DNA of 64,000 nt from Ewingella allii (GCF_044430645.1 NZ_JAWUDN010000008.1:1-64000), one strand, 5' to 3'. Numbered from the stretch's first letter, positions 35,925 to 45,167 are shown. Notes: a model not told the origin generated them from the sequence alone. Program-made: numbers and translations.

Positions 35925-38900
35925 GTTTGTTTAAAAAGATCTGTATTGGTTTCCTCATCGTTCTGCTGTTGCTGCTGGGCACGGTGGCGTTTCTTATCGG
36001 CACGCAAACGGGCCTGCATCTGGTTATCAACAGCGCCCAGCGCTTTGTCCCCGGCCTGAAGATCGACAGCGTTGAGGGCGGCTGGCGCAACCTCCAGTTG
36101 AAAGGCCTGCATTACCAAATGCCGGGCGTGGATGTGAAAGCGGGCGAGTTCCACCTGTCGCTCGACCTCTCGTGCTTTAAAAACAGCGCGCTGTGCGTCA
36201 ACGCCATCGGCCTGAGTGACGTGGACGTGGCGGTGAAAACCAATGAAATGGCGCCGTCACAGCCCGCTGCTGAACCAGAAAACAGCGAGCCGCTGACCAA
36301 CCTCAGCACGCCGTACCCCATCACGCTGCGCGCGCTGACGCTCAATAACGTCAATGTGACTATCGACGATCGCGCCATTTCGCTGGGTGAGTTCAGCACT
36401 GGCGCGCAGTGGACGGATCGCTCGCTGCATCTGACCCCGACTCATATCGGCGGCCTGCTGATTGCCCTGCCGAAGACCCCGGCTAACCCTCTGCCAGAGG
36501 TGGTGCAAGCCGCGCAAGATAAGGCTATTGAGAAAGCCACCGGCAAACCGGCGGAAAAACCGGTTGAAGCCCCGCCTGAAAAGCCGCTGGGTGAAACCTT
36601 ACAAGAGCTATTTGCCAAGCCATTGCTGCCAGAACTGCCGAACTTCCGCCTGCCGCTGGATTTGAATATTGAGCAGCTGACGGCGGACAATTTACGCCTG
36701 ACGGGGGATACCGACGTGTTGATCACCCGTTTCGCCCTTAAAGCCAGCTCGCAGGAGCAGATTGTGAAGCTTGAGCAGCTGCAAGTGCGTTCGCCGCAAG
36801 GCTCCCTAGACGGTATTGGTCAGGCGACGCTGGAAAACAACTGGCCGGTGGACATGACGCTGAACACCGCGCTGAACGTCGACCCCATCAAAGGCGAGAA
36901 AATTAAGCTGAAGGTGGGCGGTGGCCTGCGCGACAAACTGGATCTCGGCATTAACCTCTCAGGCCCGGTGCGCGCGCAGCTGGCGCTGCAAACCCAGCTC
37001 GCCGAGGCGGGCCTGCCGCTCAATCTGACCCTGAACAGTGACGCGCTGCAATGGCCGCTGACCGGCACGCCGCAGTATCAGGTCAAAGGCTTCAAACTGA
37101 AGTTTTCGGGTAAGGCGACGGATTACGCGCTGTCACTGCGTTCCGACTTCAGCGGCGACCAAATCCCTCCTGCCACCTTGACCGTGGATGGCAAAGGTAA
37201 CGTCGAGCAGTTCAAACTGACCCTGCTACGCCTGGCCGCTCTGCAGGGTAATACTGACCTGACGGGCATTGTGGACTGGAGCAAGGCGATTAGCTGGAAT
37301 GCCTTACTGACCCTGAATGGCATCAACACCGCCAAGCAGTATCCTGACTGGCCAGCCAAATTGCAGGGCAAAATCGCCACGCGCGGCAGCCTGTATGGCG
37401 GAAGCTGGCAGATGCAAATCCCGACGCTGGAGCTTGACGGCAACGTTAAGCAGAACCTGGTTAAGGCGCGAGGGAATCTGCGTGGTAACAACTACGGCCA
37501 GTGGGATATCCCTCAGCTGCATCTGGAGTTGGGCCGCAACAATATTGATGTGAAAGGCTCACTCAGCGATAAATGGGCGCTGGACGCCAACATTGACGCC
37601 CAGCATCTGGACGGCGCGCTGCCGGGACTGGGCGGCGTCGCTAAAGGCATGATTCAGGTGCGCGGTGACTTGAAAGCGCCGAAGCTGCTGGCTGACCTGA
37701 CCGCCAGCCGCCTCAAGTGGCAGGCGCTGACCATTAACCGGGTGGACATCAAAGGCGATGTCAGTTCGTCGGAGCAGATTCAGGGCAATCTCGCGGTTCG
37801 CATCCAACAGCTCAAGCAAGATGCTCTGGATATCAGTAACCTGACGCTAGATGCCAAAGGCAATGAGAAGCTGCATCAGCTGAAATTGAATGTCGAAGGC
37901 AAACCGGTTTCTGGCCAACTGGCCCTGACCGGCAGTTTCGACCGCGCCACAGAGCAGTGGAAAGGCAACATCAACAACACGCTGTTTGATACGCCAGTGG
38001 GCGCGTGGCGCTTGAATCGCTCGATTGCGCTGGAGTACTTCAACAAAGAACAGCGCGTTACCGTCGGCCCGCACTGCTGGCAGAACCCCAATGCCGACCT
38101 TTGCGTGCCGAAAACCATCGAGGCGGGAGCCAGCGGGCAGGCGAGTTTGCAGCTCAATCGCTTTGATTTGGCGATGCTCAAGCCTTTCCTCGGCGACGAT
38201 ACCAAGCTGAGTGGCGTGTTTACCGGCAAAGCCAACGTGGCGTGGAAAGCCGACGGCGGCTTGCCGCAGGGCAGCGTGTCGCTGGTGGGTAACGGCGTGA
38301 AGGTACAGCAACTGGTGAGTGGCAACCCCCTGCCTATCGCCTTCGACACCCTGAACCTGAATGCCGGCATGAACAACGGCCGCGCGACGCTGGACTGGTT
38401 AATCAAGCTGACCAATAACGGGCAGTTTGATGGCAACGTGCAAATCGCCGACCCGCAGAACCGCCGCAATCTCAGCGGGACGGTGAATATCAATCGCATC
38501 TCGATGGCGCTGATCCAGCCGATTCTGGCCGATGGCGAGAAGGCCTCGGGCCTGCTCAACGCCAACCTGCGTCTGGGCGGCAACGCGCAGAAGCCGCAGG
38601 TGTTTGGCCGATTGGCGCTGTCCGATATCGACTTCGACGCCGCGTTTATGCCGTTTGATGTCACCAGCGGCAACCTCAATATCAACTTCAACGGCATGTC
38701 GTCGCTGATGGATGGGGTGATCCGCACCGCCCACGGCCAGCTGGCATTAAACGGCAACGCCGACTGGAGCGTGCTGAACGCGTGGCGCGCCAGAATTGCC
38801 GCCAAGGGCGACCGGGTGAGGGTTTCCGTGCCGCCGATGGTGCGACTGGACGTCTCGCCGGACGTGGTGTTTGAGGCCACGCCGCAGCTGTTCTCGCTCA

Positions 38901-39739
38901 ACGGTCGGGTGGATATCCCGTGGGCGCGCATTACCGTGCAGGAGCTGCCGGAAAGCGCGGTGGGCGTCTCGTCCGATGAAGTGATGCTCAATGACCAGCG
39001 GCAGCCGATTGCGCCGCCGTCGACCTCGATCCCCATCAACAGCAACCTGATGGTGAATATCGGCGATGACGTGCGTCTCGACGCCTTCGGCCTGAAAGCC
39101 CGTCTGAAAGGGGCGCTCAAGGTCGCGCAGGATAAACACGGTCTGGGGTTAAACGGCCAGATTGATATTCCTTCCGGTCGTTTCCACGCTTACGGGCAGG
39201 ACCTGATTGTGCGTAAAGGCCAACTGCTGTTCTCCGGCCCGGCCGACCAGCCGCTGCTGAATCTGGAAGCGATTCGTAACCCAGACTCGACCGAAAATAA
39301 CGTTATTGCCGGTTTACGTGTTACGGGCGAGGCGGATTCGCCTAAACTTGAAATATTCTCAGATCCGGTGATGTCGCAGGAACAAGCCTTGTCCTACCTG
39401 CTTCGCGGCCAAGGTTTGGACAGTTCTGGTGCCGATAGTGGCGCGATGACCTCAATGCTTATCGGTATGGGGGTTGCGCAAAGTGGTAAACTTGTGGGTA
39501 AAATCGGCGAAGCATTCGGTGTCAGCAATCTGGCGCTGGATACGCAGGGCGTTGGGGATAACTCTCAGGTGGTGGTCAGTGGCTATGTTTTACCGGGTCT
39601 TCAGGTGAAATACGGTGTCGGTATCTTCGACTCGCTGGCTACGCTGACTCTGCGTTATCGTTTGATGCCTAAACTTTACCTCGAAGCCGTTTCGGGTATC
39701 GATCAGGCATTGGATTTGCTTTATCAGTTTGAGTTTTAA
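35921..39739 (+). CDS. tamB: Translocation and assembly module TamB
   Basis: TamB is a very long inner-membrane-anchored periplasmic bridge protein, implicated with YhdP and YdbH in moving phospholipids to the outer membrane. The 1272-residue product has one N-terminal membrane anchor (about 6-28), a Pro/Glu-rich segment near 190-225 and a repetitive beta-rich body. The C-terminal DUF490 domain ends RLMPKLYLEAVSGIDQALDLLYQFEF, where it meets TamA. It is translationally coupled to tamA. Long reverse-strand open frames inside it are shadows. Confidence 0.97.
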   Translation: MSLFKKICIGFLIVLLLLLGTVAFLIGTQTGLHLVINSAQRFVPGLKIDSVEGGWRNLQLKGLHYQMPGVDVKAGEFHLSLDLSCFKNSALCVNAIGLSDVDVAVKTNEMAPSQPAAEPENSEPLTNLSTPYPITLRALTLNNVNVTIDDRAISLGEFSTGAQWTDRSLHLTPTHIGGLLIALPKTPANPLPEVVQAAQDKAIEKATGKPAEKPVEAPPEKPLGETLQELFAKPLLPELPNFRLPLDLNIEQLTADNLRLTGDTDVLITRFALKASSQEQIVKLEQLQVRSPQGSLDGIGQATLENNWPVDMTLNTALNVDPIKGEKIKLKVGGGLRDKLDLGINLSGPVRAQLALQTQLAEAGLPLNLTLNSDALQWPLTGTPQYQVKGFKLKFSGKATDYALSLRSDFSGDQIPPATLTVDGKGNVEQFKLTLLRLAALQGNTDLTGIVDWSKAISWNALLTLNGINTAKQYPDWPAKLQGKIATRGSLYGGSWQMQIPTLELDGNVKQNLVKARGNLRGNNYGQWDIPQLHLELGRNNIDVKGSLSDKWALDANIDAQHLDGALPGLGGVAKGMIQVRGDLKAPKLLADLTASRLKWQALTINRVDIKGDVSSSEQIQGNLAVRIQQLKQDALDISNLTLDAKGNEKLHQLKLNVEGKPVSGQLALTGSFDRATEQWKGNINNTLFDTPVGAWRLNRSIALEYFNKEQRVTVGPHCWQNPNADLCVPKTIEAGASGQASLQLNRFDLAMLKPFLGDDTKLSGVFTGKANVAWKADGGLPQGSVSLVGNGVKVQQLVSGNPLPIAFDTLNLNAGMNNGRATLDWLIKLTNNGQFDGNVQIADPQNRRNLSGTVNINRISMALIQPILADGEKASGLLNANLRLGGNAQKPQVFGRLALSDIDFDAAFMPFDVTSGNLNINFNGMSSLMDGVIRTAHGQLALNGNADWSVLNAWRARIAAKGDRVRVSVPPMVRLDVSPDVVFEATPQLFSLNGRVDIPWARITVQELPESAVGVSSDEVMLNDQRQPIAPPSTSIPINSNLMVNIGDDVRLDAFGLKARLKGALKVAQDKHGLGLNGQIDIPSGRFHAYGQDLIVRKGQLLFSGPADQPLLNLEAIRNPDSTENNVIAGLRVTGEADSPKLEIFSDPVMSQEQALSYLLRGQGLDSSGADSGAMTSMLIGMGVAQSGKLVGKIGEAFGVSNLALDTQGVGDNSQVVVSGYVLPGLQVKYGVGIFDSLATLTLRYRLMPKLYLEAVSGIDQALDLLYQFEF

Positions 39740-39770
39740 CTCATGTGACTTTTACTATACGAAACCAAAC

Positions 39771-40121
39771 ATGCGAATAATTGTTTATGGCAGTTTACGA
39801 CGCAAGCAAGGCAATAGTCATTGGATGACGAACGCTCAGTGGTTGGGTGACCACGAGCTGGAAGGCTACGCGCTCTATAATCTGGGGCACTATCCGGCAG
39901 CCGTTCCAGGGGATGGAAAAGTCTATTGTGAAGTTTACCGCATCACGTCATCCATTATGGCTGAACTGGATGAACTGAAAAGTAATACAAAAGATTATAA
40001 ACGTGAGCTGATTTCCACTCCGTACGGCAGTGCCTGGATCTACCTCTATATACGTTCGCTCGAAGGCGTACCGCGTATTGAAGGTGGTGATTGGCTCAAG
40101 CGTGCGGAAGATGTGAAGTAA
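39771..40121 (+). CDS. ytfP: Gamma-glutamylcyclotransferase-fold protein YtfP
   Basis: A 116-residue protein of the gamma-glutamylcyclotransferase (GGCT)-like fold with the VYGSLR motif at its start. E. coli YtfP has no established activity. The frame opens inside tamB at 39729, but the ATG at 39771 gives MRIIVYGSLRRKQGNSHW as in E. coli. It lies downstream of tamB and just before the terminator-flanked insert at 40192. Confidence 0.92.
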   Translation: MRIIVYGSLRRKQGNSHWMTNAQWLGDHELEGYALYNLGHYPAAVPGDGKVYCEVYRITSSIMAELDELKSNTKDYKRELISTPYGSAWIYLYIRSLEGVPRIEGGDWLKRAEDVK

Positions 40122-40191
40122 GAACGCTGAGCAAGGTCGTCGTTCCGTTGATACCAAACACATCTCTTCTAAAACCAGGGAGAGAGACATA

Positions 40192-40229
40192 AAAAAAACA
40201 CCGTCCAATGGGCGGTGTTTTTCTTTTTA
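40192..40229. repeat. 38-bp direct repeat, copy 1 (ppa-terminator duplicate)
   Basis: These 38 bases are identical to 41404-41441. They form a hairpin (acaccgtcc / gggcggtgt around aat) with A-rich and T-rich flanks, so each copy is a bidirectional intrinsic terminator. This copy starts 10 bp beyond the stop of the HTH gene and serves as its terminator. The repeat extends leftward as 'cat' in both copies, with one extra A here. Confidence 0.9.
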
Positions 40230-40239
40230 CTAAACTGTG

Positions 40240-41211
40240 TCAGTTTTCATCTCTGCTGATATGGAAATCTGCTGTATCGAGTTCAAAATCTTCTTCCATA
40301 CCGAGTTTTTTCAGAATAGCTGGTAGCACTTGATGGATCGTCCGCATCCCTACCAATAGCTCGTTCATATAGATATCCGGATGTAATCGTAAAGCATTTG
40401 TCCCAAAACTTTCTTCTTCTGCCTCAACAGAAAGCGTGTCACTAGATGAGTTCACAAGGTCTAATAACTCTGCTTTTAAAGGGATTCTTGCTCGTAGCAC
40501 TTTGTTCTTAATTTTATTCACTAAACGAATACAGTTGGTTTTAACTTTGTATCTAAAACATAAAATATCCGGCGATAAATCATTATTTATTCTTATTTTA
40601 CATGCGGATAGCGCTAGTAGGCTATATTCTAACTCTGATACGGTATCGAATAAATCTAGCTCATCATCGTACATGAAATCTTCAATATATGCAGAGTAGA
40701 AGCCATATACTCCATTGAGAGCATTATACATTTCATAGATTAACGAAGTGATAGGATTAGCATTTATAGCATCCCAGAGCTGTTCCTCTAAATCTTCATC
40801 ATCTATATCTGCATAATCAGCATCTAACTCGTGAGGGAAATCTTTGGGTATCTTGATACCAATTTGGTTCAGTACATCTAAAGTCTGGTGGCACAAATCA
40901 TTCATTTCATCTAGCAAGGGGTAGGTTTCAATCCCAGTTTCAGCGTTTTGAAGTGCTGAGTTTGCAAGGAAATGAATTAATCCTTCCCATTTTTCAGCAT
41001 TCTCTACAGAGCCAGCCAAGAGTATAAATGCCTCATCAAAGGTATTAGAGCCAATAATCTCTCTAACCTTTTTCTCCATTTCTGATGACATATGGTCACC
41101 TTTTTTCCATTTTGTAATCTGAGTGGGCGAAACACCAAGTTGGATAGCTAACGCCTTCTGGCTGCAACCTAGCTTATCTAATGCTCGTTTAATCAAATTT
41201 TCGCTAAGCAT
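40240..41211 (-). CDS. HTH (Cro/C1-type) DNA-binding protein, unknown function
   Basis: I do not recognise this gene beyond its N-terminus. Of 323 residues, about 1-60 are a Cro/C1-type helix-turn-helix (ALDKLGCSQKALAIQLGVSPTQITKWKKGD). The rest is an acidic, mostly helical-looking region rich in Asp, Glu and Leu (for example DADYADIDDEDLEEQLWDAI) without any catalytic motif I can name. A GTG at 41220 is in frame, but the ATG at 41211 has agagg at eight bases. Base composition is clearly more AT-rich than neighbours, suggesting transfer. It occupies the ytfP-ppa gap, which in E. coli holds the chpSB toxin-antitoxin genes. It could be an autoregulated repressor or a single-gene defence or stress factor. 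Confidence 0.8.
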   Translation of the reverse strand: MLSENLIKRALDKLGCSQKALAIQLGVSPTQITKWKKGDHMSSEMEKKVREIIGSNTFDEAFILLAGSVENAEKWEGLIHFLANSALQNAETGIETYPLLDEMNDLCHQTLDVLNQIGIKIPKDFPHELDADYADIDDEDLEEQLWDAINANPITSLIYEMYNALNGVYGFYSAYIEDFMYDDELDLFDTVSELEYSLLALSACKIRINNDLSPDILCFRYKVKTNCIRLVNKIKNKVLRARIPLKAELLDLVNSSSDTLSVEAEEESFGTNALRLHPDIYMNELLVGMRTIHQVLPAILKKLGMEEDFELDTADFHISRDEN

Positions 41212-41231
41212 AGGAGACACCTCTTTAATTT

Positions 41232-41312
41232 TTATTTAGTGAAATTAGTGTGTTTTTTACTAAACTCATTTTAATGAATGATTTAGTTTATATCTATGTA
41301 AATTTACTAAAC
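41232..41312. promoter_or_regulatory. Putative operator region of the HTH gene
   Basis: TTTACTAAAC occurs exactly at 41256-41265 and 41303-41312. Related forms (TTTAGTGAA at 41235-41243 and TTTAGTTTA at 41282-41290) lie between and beside them. The stretch is just upstream of the reverse-strand HTH gene and is very AT-rich, as expected for its promoter. Autoregulation by the HTH protein is inferred. Confidence 0.45.
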
Positions 41313-41403
41313 AATCTAATGTGCGAAGATAGAGAGAGGGTCTTGAGAAAAAGACTTTAAAGGATATTGTTTTGATATCAGATGGTTGCGATTTTACGAA
41401 CAT

Positions 41404-41441
41404 AAAAAAACACCGTCCAATGGGCGGTGTTTTTCTTTTTA
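41404..41441. repeat. 38-bp direct repeat, copy 2 (ppa terminator)
   Basis: Identical to 40192-40229. It lies 45 bp beyond the ppa stop on the minus strand and is the natural terminator of ppa. The distance between the starts of the two copies is 1,212 bp. Confidence 0.9.
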
Positions 41442-41486
41442 TACGGCTTGTACGGCCACCAGTCAGCGGCCGCGTAGCTCAAACAA

Positions 41487-42017
41487 TTACTTGTTTTTAG
41501 CGCGTTCGAAAGAGGTCACGATCTCTTCCTTCGCGGCAGCAGCGTCAGCCCAGCCGTCAACTTTAACCCATTTGCCTTTTTCCAGCGCTTTGTACTGCTC
41601 GAAGAAGTGGGTGATCTGGCCGCGCAGCAGTTCTGGCAGGTCGTTCACATCTTTAATGTGATCGTACTCTTTGCTCAGTTTGGTGTGTGGTACTGCAACA
41701 ACTTTGGCATCTTCGCCAGATTCGTCGGTCATTTTCAGCACGCCAACTGGACGGCAGCGAATGACTGAGCCTGGTTGCAGTGGGTACGGCGTTGGGACCA
41801 ACACGTCTACCGGGTCACCATCAAGGGACAGGGTGTGGTTGATGTAACCGTAGTTGCATGGGTAGAACATCGCAGTCGACATGAAGCGATCCACGAACAG
41901 TGCACCGGTATCTTTATCTACTTCGTATTTGATGGGATCAGCATTAGCTGGGATTTCGATAACTACGTAGATATCTTCTGGCAAGTCTTTGCCTGCCGGC
42001 ACATTGATTAAGCTCAT
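41487..42017 (-). CDS. ppa: Inorganic pyrophosphatase
   Basis: Ppa hydrolyses pyrophosphate to drive biosynthetic reactions; it is hexameric and Mg-dependent in the cytoplasm. The 176-residue product from the ATG at 42017 (MSLINVPAGKDLPEDIYVVIEIP) has the E. coli length and the active-site DGDPVDVLV motif. The open frame runs 20 codons further upstream, but gaagga sits just before 42017 and fixes the start. Confidence 0.97.
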   Translation of the reverse strand: MSLINVPAGKDLPEDIYVVIEIPANADPIKYEVDKDTGALFVDRFMSTAMFYPCNYGYINHTLSLDGDPVDVLVPTPYPLQPGSVIRCRPVGVLKMTDESGEDAKVVAVPHTKLSKEYDHIKDVNDLPELLRGQITHFFEQYKALEKGKWVKVDGWADAAAAKEEIVTSFERAKNK

Positions 42018-42320
42018 TTTGGTTTCCTTCATTGAACCAGGAATTGGAGTGGCGGACATTATAGCCAAGTCCGTCACGATTTCCTGTCCTTTTCGTGGTG
42101 GGGATTTCTGGTGTTTCTCTCTTTTTCCCTGCTGTTAATCCCTATTGTTTGGCATGAAAGTTTTCTGAGTCCTCGCTTTACCGCCTAACTGCCTGTTTTA
42201 CGGTTTCTTCTCAAGATTTTCACAAAATAGTCGATAACAAATGACATAAAAAAGTCTGCGGCATTGACAGATTACCTCTCTTCATTTTCCTCCATTTCCT
42301 AAACCACCGGATAACACAGC
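42018..42320. other. Intergenic region ppa / chemoreceptor
   Basis: A 303-bp gap between divergent genes. It must hold the promoters for ppa and the chemoreceptor. No gene, repeat or convincing sigma-28 promoter was seen. Confidence 0.55.
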
Positions 42321-43892
42321 ATGTTGAATAAGTTGAGCGTAAAGGCAGGGTTGATCGCCTTGTTAGGGGTAATGACCCTGATTTTATTGTTGGTCAGCGT
42401 CTTAGGAGCCAACGCCATTCGCCAGAGCGCCTCCTCGTTGCAGCAAATTAACCAGTTGCAGGGTGAAGAGTTGGGTTCGCTGGCGGAGAGTTACAGCTTC
42501 TCGCTGCGCGCTCGCGTGGCAAGCAGCGTGGCCGTGCGTCAGTTGGAAATTGGCATGGTGGATGACTCGAAGGCCACGGCGGGGCGAGTGGCAGGCTATT
42601 TGAAACAAGCCGATGAGAAAGTGGCTCTGTTTGTGGGGATTGATGATGGCAACGAGCAGGGGCGTGCGCTGACCAAGGCCTTGAAAGACGCCTATGATGC
42701 TTATAAAGCCAACGGTTTGCTCCCCGCGCTAGCGGCGATTCAGTCACAAAGCAGCGACGCCTATTACGACGTGTTAGAAAACAAAATGACGCCGTACAGC
42801 AACGCCTACGATAAGGCACTGAGCGATTTCCGCATTTACGCTCAGGAGAGCACCCAGCAGCGCATTGAGCATGCTCGCGCCCAGTCGCGCATCCAGCTGA
42901 CCATTATTATTGTTGCCTGCATCGCTGCGATCTCTATCGCACTGCTGTCGTGGTTCGCGTTGCAGAAAATCATCATGCATCCGCTGAGCACCTCGATTGC
43001 CCAACTGGAGTTCATCGCGGCGGGCGATTTGACCCATGACATCGATGATTCGCGTAGCAACGAAATGGGCCGTCTGCTGCGCGCCATGAAGAAGATGCAA
43101 GACTCGCTGGCGGCCTCCGTTGGCCGAGTGCGCGATGCGGGCAATCAGATTGACGTCGGCACCCGCGAACTGGCTGCCGGAAACGTGAATTTGGCGCAGC
43201 GCACCGAAGAGTCGGCGGCTTCGCTGGAAGAGACGGCGGCTAGCATGGAGCAGTTGACCTCTACGGTGCGTATGAACGCCACCAACTCCGAGCAGGCGAA
43301 TCAGCTGGCGCAGAGTGTCTCGAGCATTGCCGATAAAGGCAGTCAGGTGGTGAATCACGTGATGGATAAAATGCGGGCCATCACTGACAGCTCGAAACGC
43401 ATTACCGACATCATCACGGTGATTGACGGTATTGCCTTCCAGACCAATATTCTGGCACTGAACGCCGCCGTTGAAGCTGCTCGCGCCGGTGAGCAGGGGC
43501 GCGGTTTTGCCGTGGTGGCGGGCGAAGTTCGTAGTCTCGCGCAGCGCAGCGCGCAGTCGGCAAAAGAGATCAAAGAGCTGATTGTGGACTCTGAAAGCCG
43601 CATCTCGGAAGGGGAAACCATGGTCAAATCGGCGGCCGGCACCATGACGGAGATTGCCAACGAAGTGCGCCGCGTTACCAGCTTAATGCGTGAGATTTCT
43701 ATCGCCACCACCGAGCAGACGCACGGTATCGAGCAGGTGAATATCGCCATTACCCAAATGGATCAGGTGGCGCAGCAAAACGCCGCGCTGGTGGAAGAGG
43801 CGACGGCGGCAACGCGCTCGCTGGAAGAGCAAGCGCAGTTACTGGCGCAAAGCGTGTCGGTGTTTAAGCTCAGCCAGCAAGATTTGGTGTAA
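42321..43892 (+). CDS. Methyl-accepting chemotaxis protein, Tar-like
   Basis: A 523-residue chemoreceptor of the Tar/Tsr layout. It has a first membrane helix (about 10-32), a four-helix-bundle ligand domain (about 35-185), a second helix (about 193-213), HAMP, and methylation helices with EESAASLEETAASMEQLT. The signalling tip carries QTNILALNAAVEAARAGEQGRGFAVVA. It ends QDLV with no NWETF-type tail. The ligand is unknown; the aspartate-binding arginines of Tar could not be placed with confidence. It is an insertion relative to E. coli, where ppa is followed by ytfQ. Confidence 0.94.
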   Translation: MLNKLSVKAGLIALLGVMTLILLLVSVLGANAIRQSASSLQQINQLQGEELGSLAESYSFSLRARVASSVAVRQLEIGMVDDSKATAGRVAGYLKQADEKVALFVGIDDGNEQGRALTKALKDAYDAYKANGLLPALAAIQSQSSDAYYDVLENKMTPYSNAYDKALSDFRIYAQESTQQRIEHARAQSRIQLTIIIVACIAAISIALLSWFALQKIIMHPLSTSIAQLEFIAAGDLTHDIDDSRSNEMGRLLRAMKKMQDSLAASVGRVRDAGNQIDVGTRELAAGNVNLAQRTEESAASLEETAASMEQLTSTVRMNATNSEQANQLAQSVSSIADKGSQVVNHVMDKMRAITDSSKRITDIITVIDGIAFQTNILALNAAVEAARAGEQGRGFAVVAGEVRSLAQRSAQSAKEIKELIVDSESRISEGETMVKSAAGTMTEIANEVRRVTSLMREISIATTEQTHGIEQVNIAITQMDQVAQQNAALVEEATAATRSLEEQAQLLAQSVSVFKLSQQDLV

Positions 43893-43922
43893 ATCGAATC
43901 CAAACTAATGGCTTGGGCAAAT

Positions 43923-43953
43923 AAAAAGGTTCGGCAAATGCCGAACCTTTTTT
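43923..43953. terminator. Bidirectional terminator, chemoreceptor / fbp
   Basis: A perfect stem aaaaaggttcggc / gccgaaccttttt with loop aaat lies between the convergent genes and has A and T runs on both sides. Confidence 0.9.
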
Positions 43954-43983
43954 ATGTAAGTGATGTACAGAGATAACGCGTTC

Positions 43984-45000
43984 TTATTGTGGGTAAGCGT
44001 CGTCTGGGAACTCAGCGATGAAGCGTTCTGCATCTTCAACCATAGAACGGTTGCCGACGAAGAAAGGTGCGCGCTCGTGCAGCTTTTGCGGAATGATGTC
44101 CAGAATACGGTTTTTACCGTCGCTGGCTTTACCACCGGCTTGCTCGGCAAGGAACGCCATCGGGTTGCACTCATACAGCAGGCGCAGTTTACCGGTAGGG
44201 TGACTTGCGGTGCTTGGATAGATATAAATGCCGCCTTTAAGCAGGTTACGGTGGAAATCCGCTACCAGAGAGCCGATATAGCGCGAGGTGTAAGGGCGAT
44301 TTGTGGCTTCGTCCTGCTCCTGACAGTACTTAATGTACTTCTTAACGCCGAGCGGGAATCTGATGTAGTTGCCTTCGTTAATGGAGTACATGTTGCCCTT
44401 CGCAGGGAAACGGACTTTTTCATGAGACAAGCAGAAGACGCCGAGTGAAGGGTCATAGGTGAAGGCATGAACGCCCGCGCCCGTGGTGTAAACCAGCATG
44501 GTGGAGGAGCCGTAAACCACATAACCTGCCGCGACCTGACGGTTGCCCGGTTGCAGGAAGTCAGCTTCGGTGACCGGTTGGCCCAGTGGAGTGGTACGAC
44601 GGTAAATAGAGAAGATGGTGCCGACAGAGACGTTGACATCAATGTTGGAGGAGCCATCAAGGGGGTCCATCAGGATCACGTATTTTGCATTTTCAGCACG
44701 TTCCCCTTCAAAGACGACAATCTCATCTTCTTCTTCCGACGCGATACCGGCAATTTCGCCGCGCGCTAACATCGCCGCTTTTAACTTTTCATTGGCGTAA
44801 AGGTCGAGTTTCATCTGAACTTCGCCCTGCACGTTTTCTACACCACTTGTACCGAGAATATCGACCAGCCCGGCTTTGTTGATGTCCCTATGAATGATTT
44901 TTGCGCCGAGTTTTATTGCTGAAAGGAGAGCGGTCAGCTCGCCCGTCGCATGGGGAAAATCCTGCTGCTTTTCAACAATAAATTCGCCTAACGTTTTCAT
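43984..45000 (-). CDS. fbp: Fructose-1,6-bisphosphatase class 1
   Basis: Fbp converts fructose-1,6-bisphosphate to fructose-6-phosphate in gluconeogenesis and is inhibited by AMP. The 338-residue product has the metal-site motif DPLDGSSNIDVN, the YGSSTMLVYTTG segment and LYECNPMAFLAEQAGG near the end. It is slightly longer than the E. coli enzyme (332). It is divergent from mpl, as in E. coli. Confidence 0.97.
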   Translation of the reverse strand: MKTLGEFIVEKQQDFPHATGELTALLSAIKLGAKIIHRDINKAGLVDILGTSGVENVQGEVQMKLDLYANEKLKAAMLARGEIAGIASEEEDEIVVFEGERAENAKYVILMDPLDGSSNIDVNVSVGTIFSIYRRTTPLGQPVTEADFLQPGNRQVAAGYVVYGSSTMLVYTTGAGVHAFTYDPSLGVFCLSHEKVRFPAKGNMYSINEGNYIRFPLGVKKYIKYCQEQDEATNRPYTSRYIGSLVADFHRNLLKGGIYIYPSTASHPTGKLRLLYECNPMAFLAEQAGGKASDGKNRILDIIPQKLHERAPFFVGNRSMVEDAERFIAEFPDDAYPQ

Positions 45001-45167
45001 GACGCATTCCCTAAATCTAGGATGGATAACGGTTTATTAATGAAACCTTAACATGAGCACGAGCAGTTTAGCCCAAATATATGGATGAATCCTAGGCAAA
45101 TCCATTTCTTCTGGAGGATTCTGAGCGGTAGAATAGCGGCTGACTTAAAGGCATTAATGGAAAACAT

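Noticed and set aside
37876..39120. Long reverse open frame inside tamB
   Set aside because: It is an antisense shadow of tamB caused by codon bias, with Ser/Arg-rich nonsense translation.
42200..42320. Sigma-28 (FliA) promoter before the Tar-like chemoreceptor
   Set aside because: No TAAA with properly spaced GCCGATAA was found; the same was true upstream of the receptor at 20361-22313.
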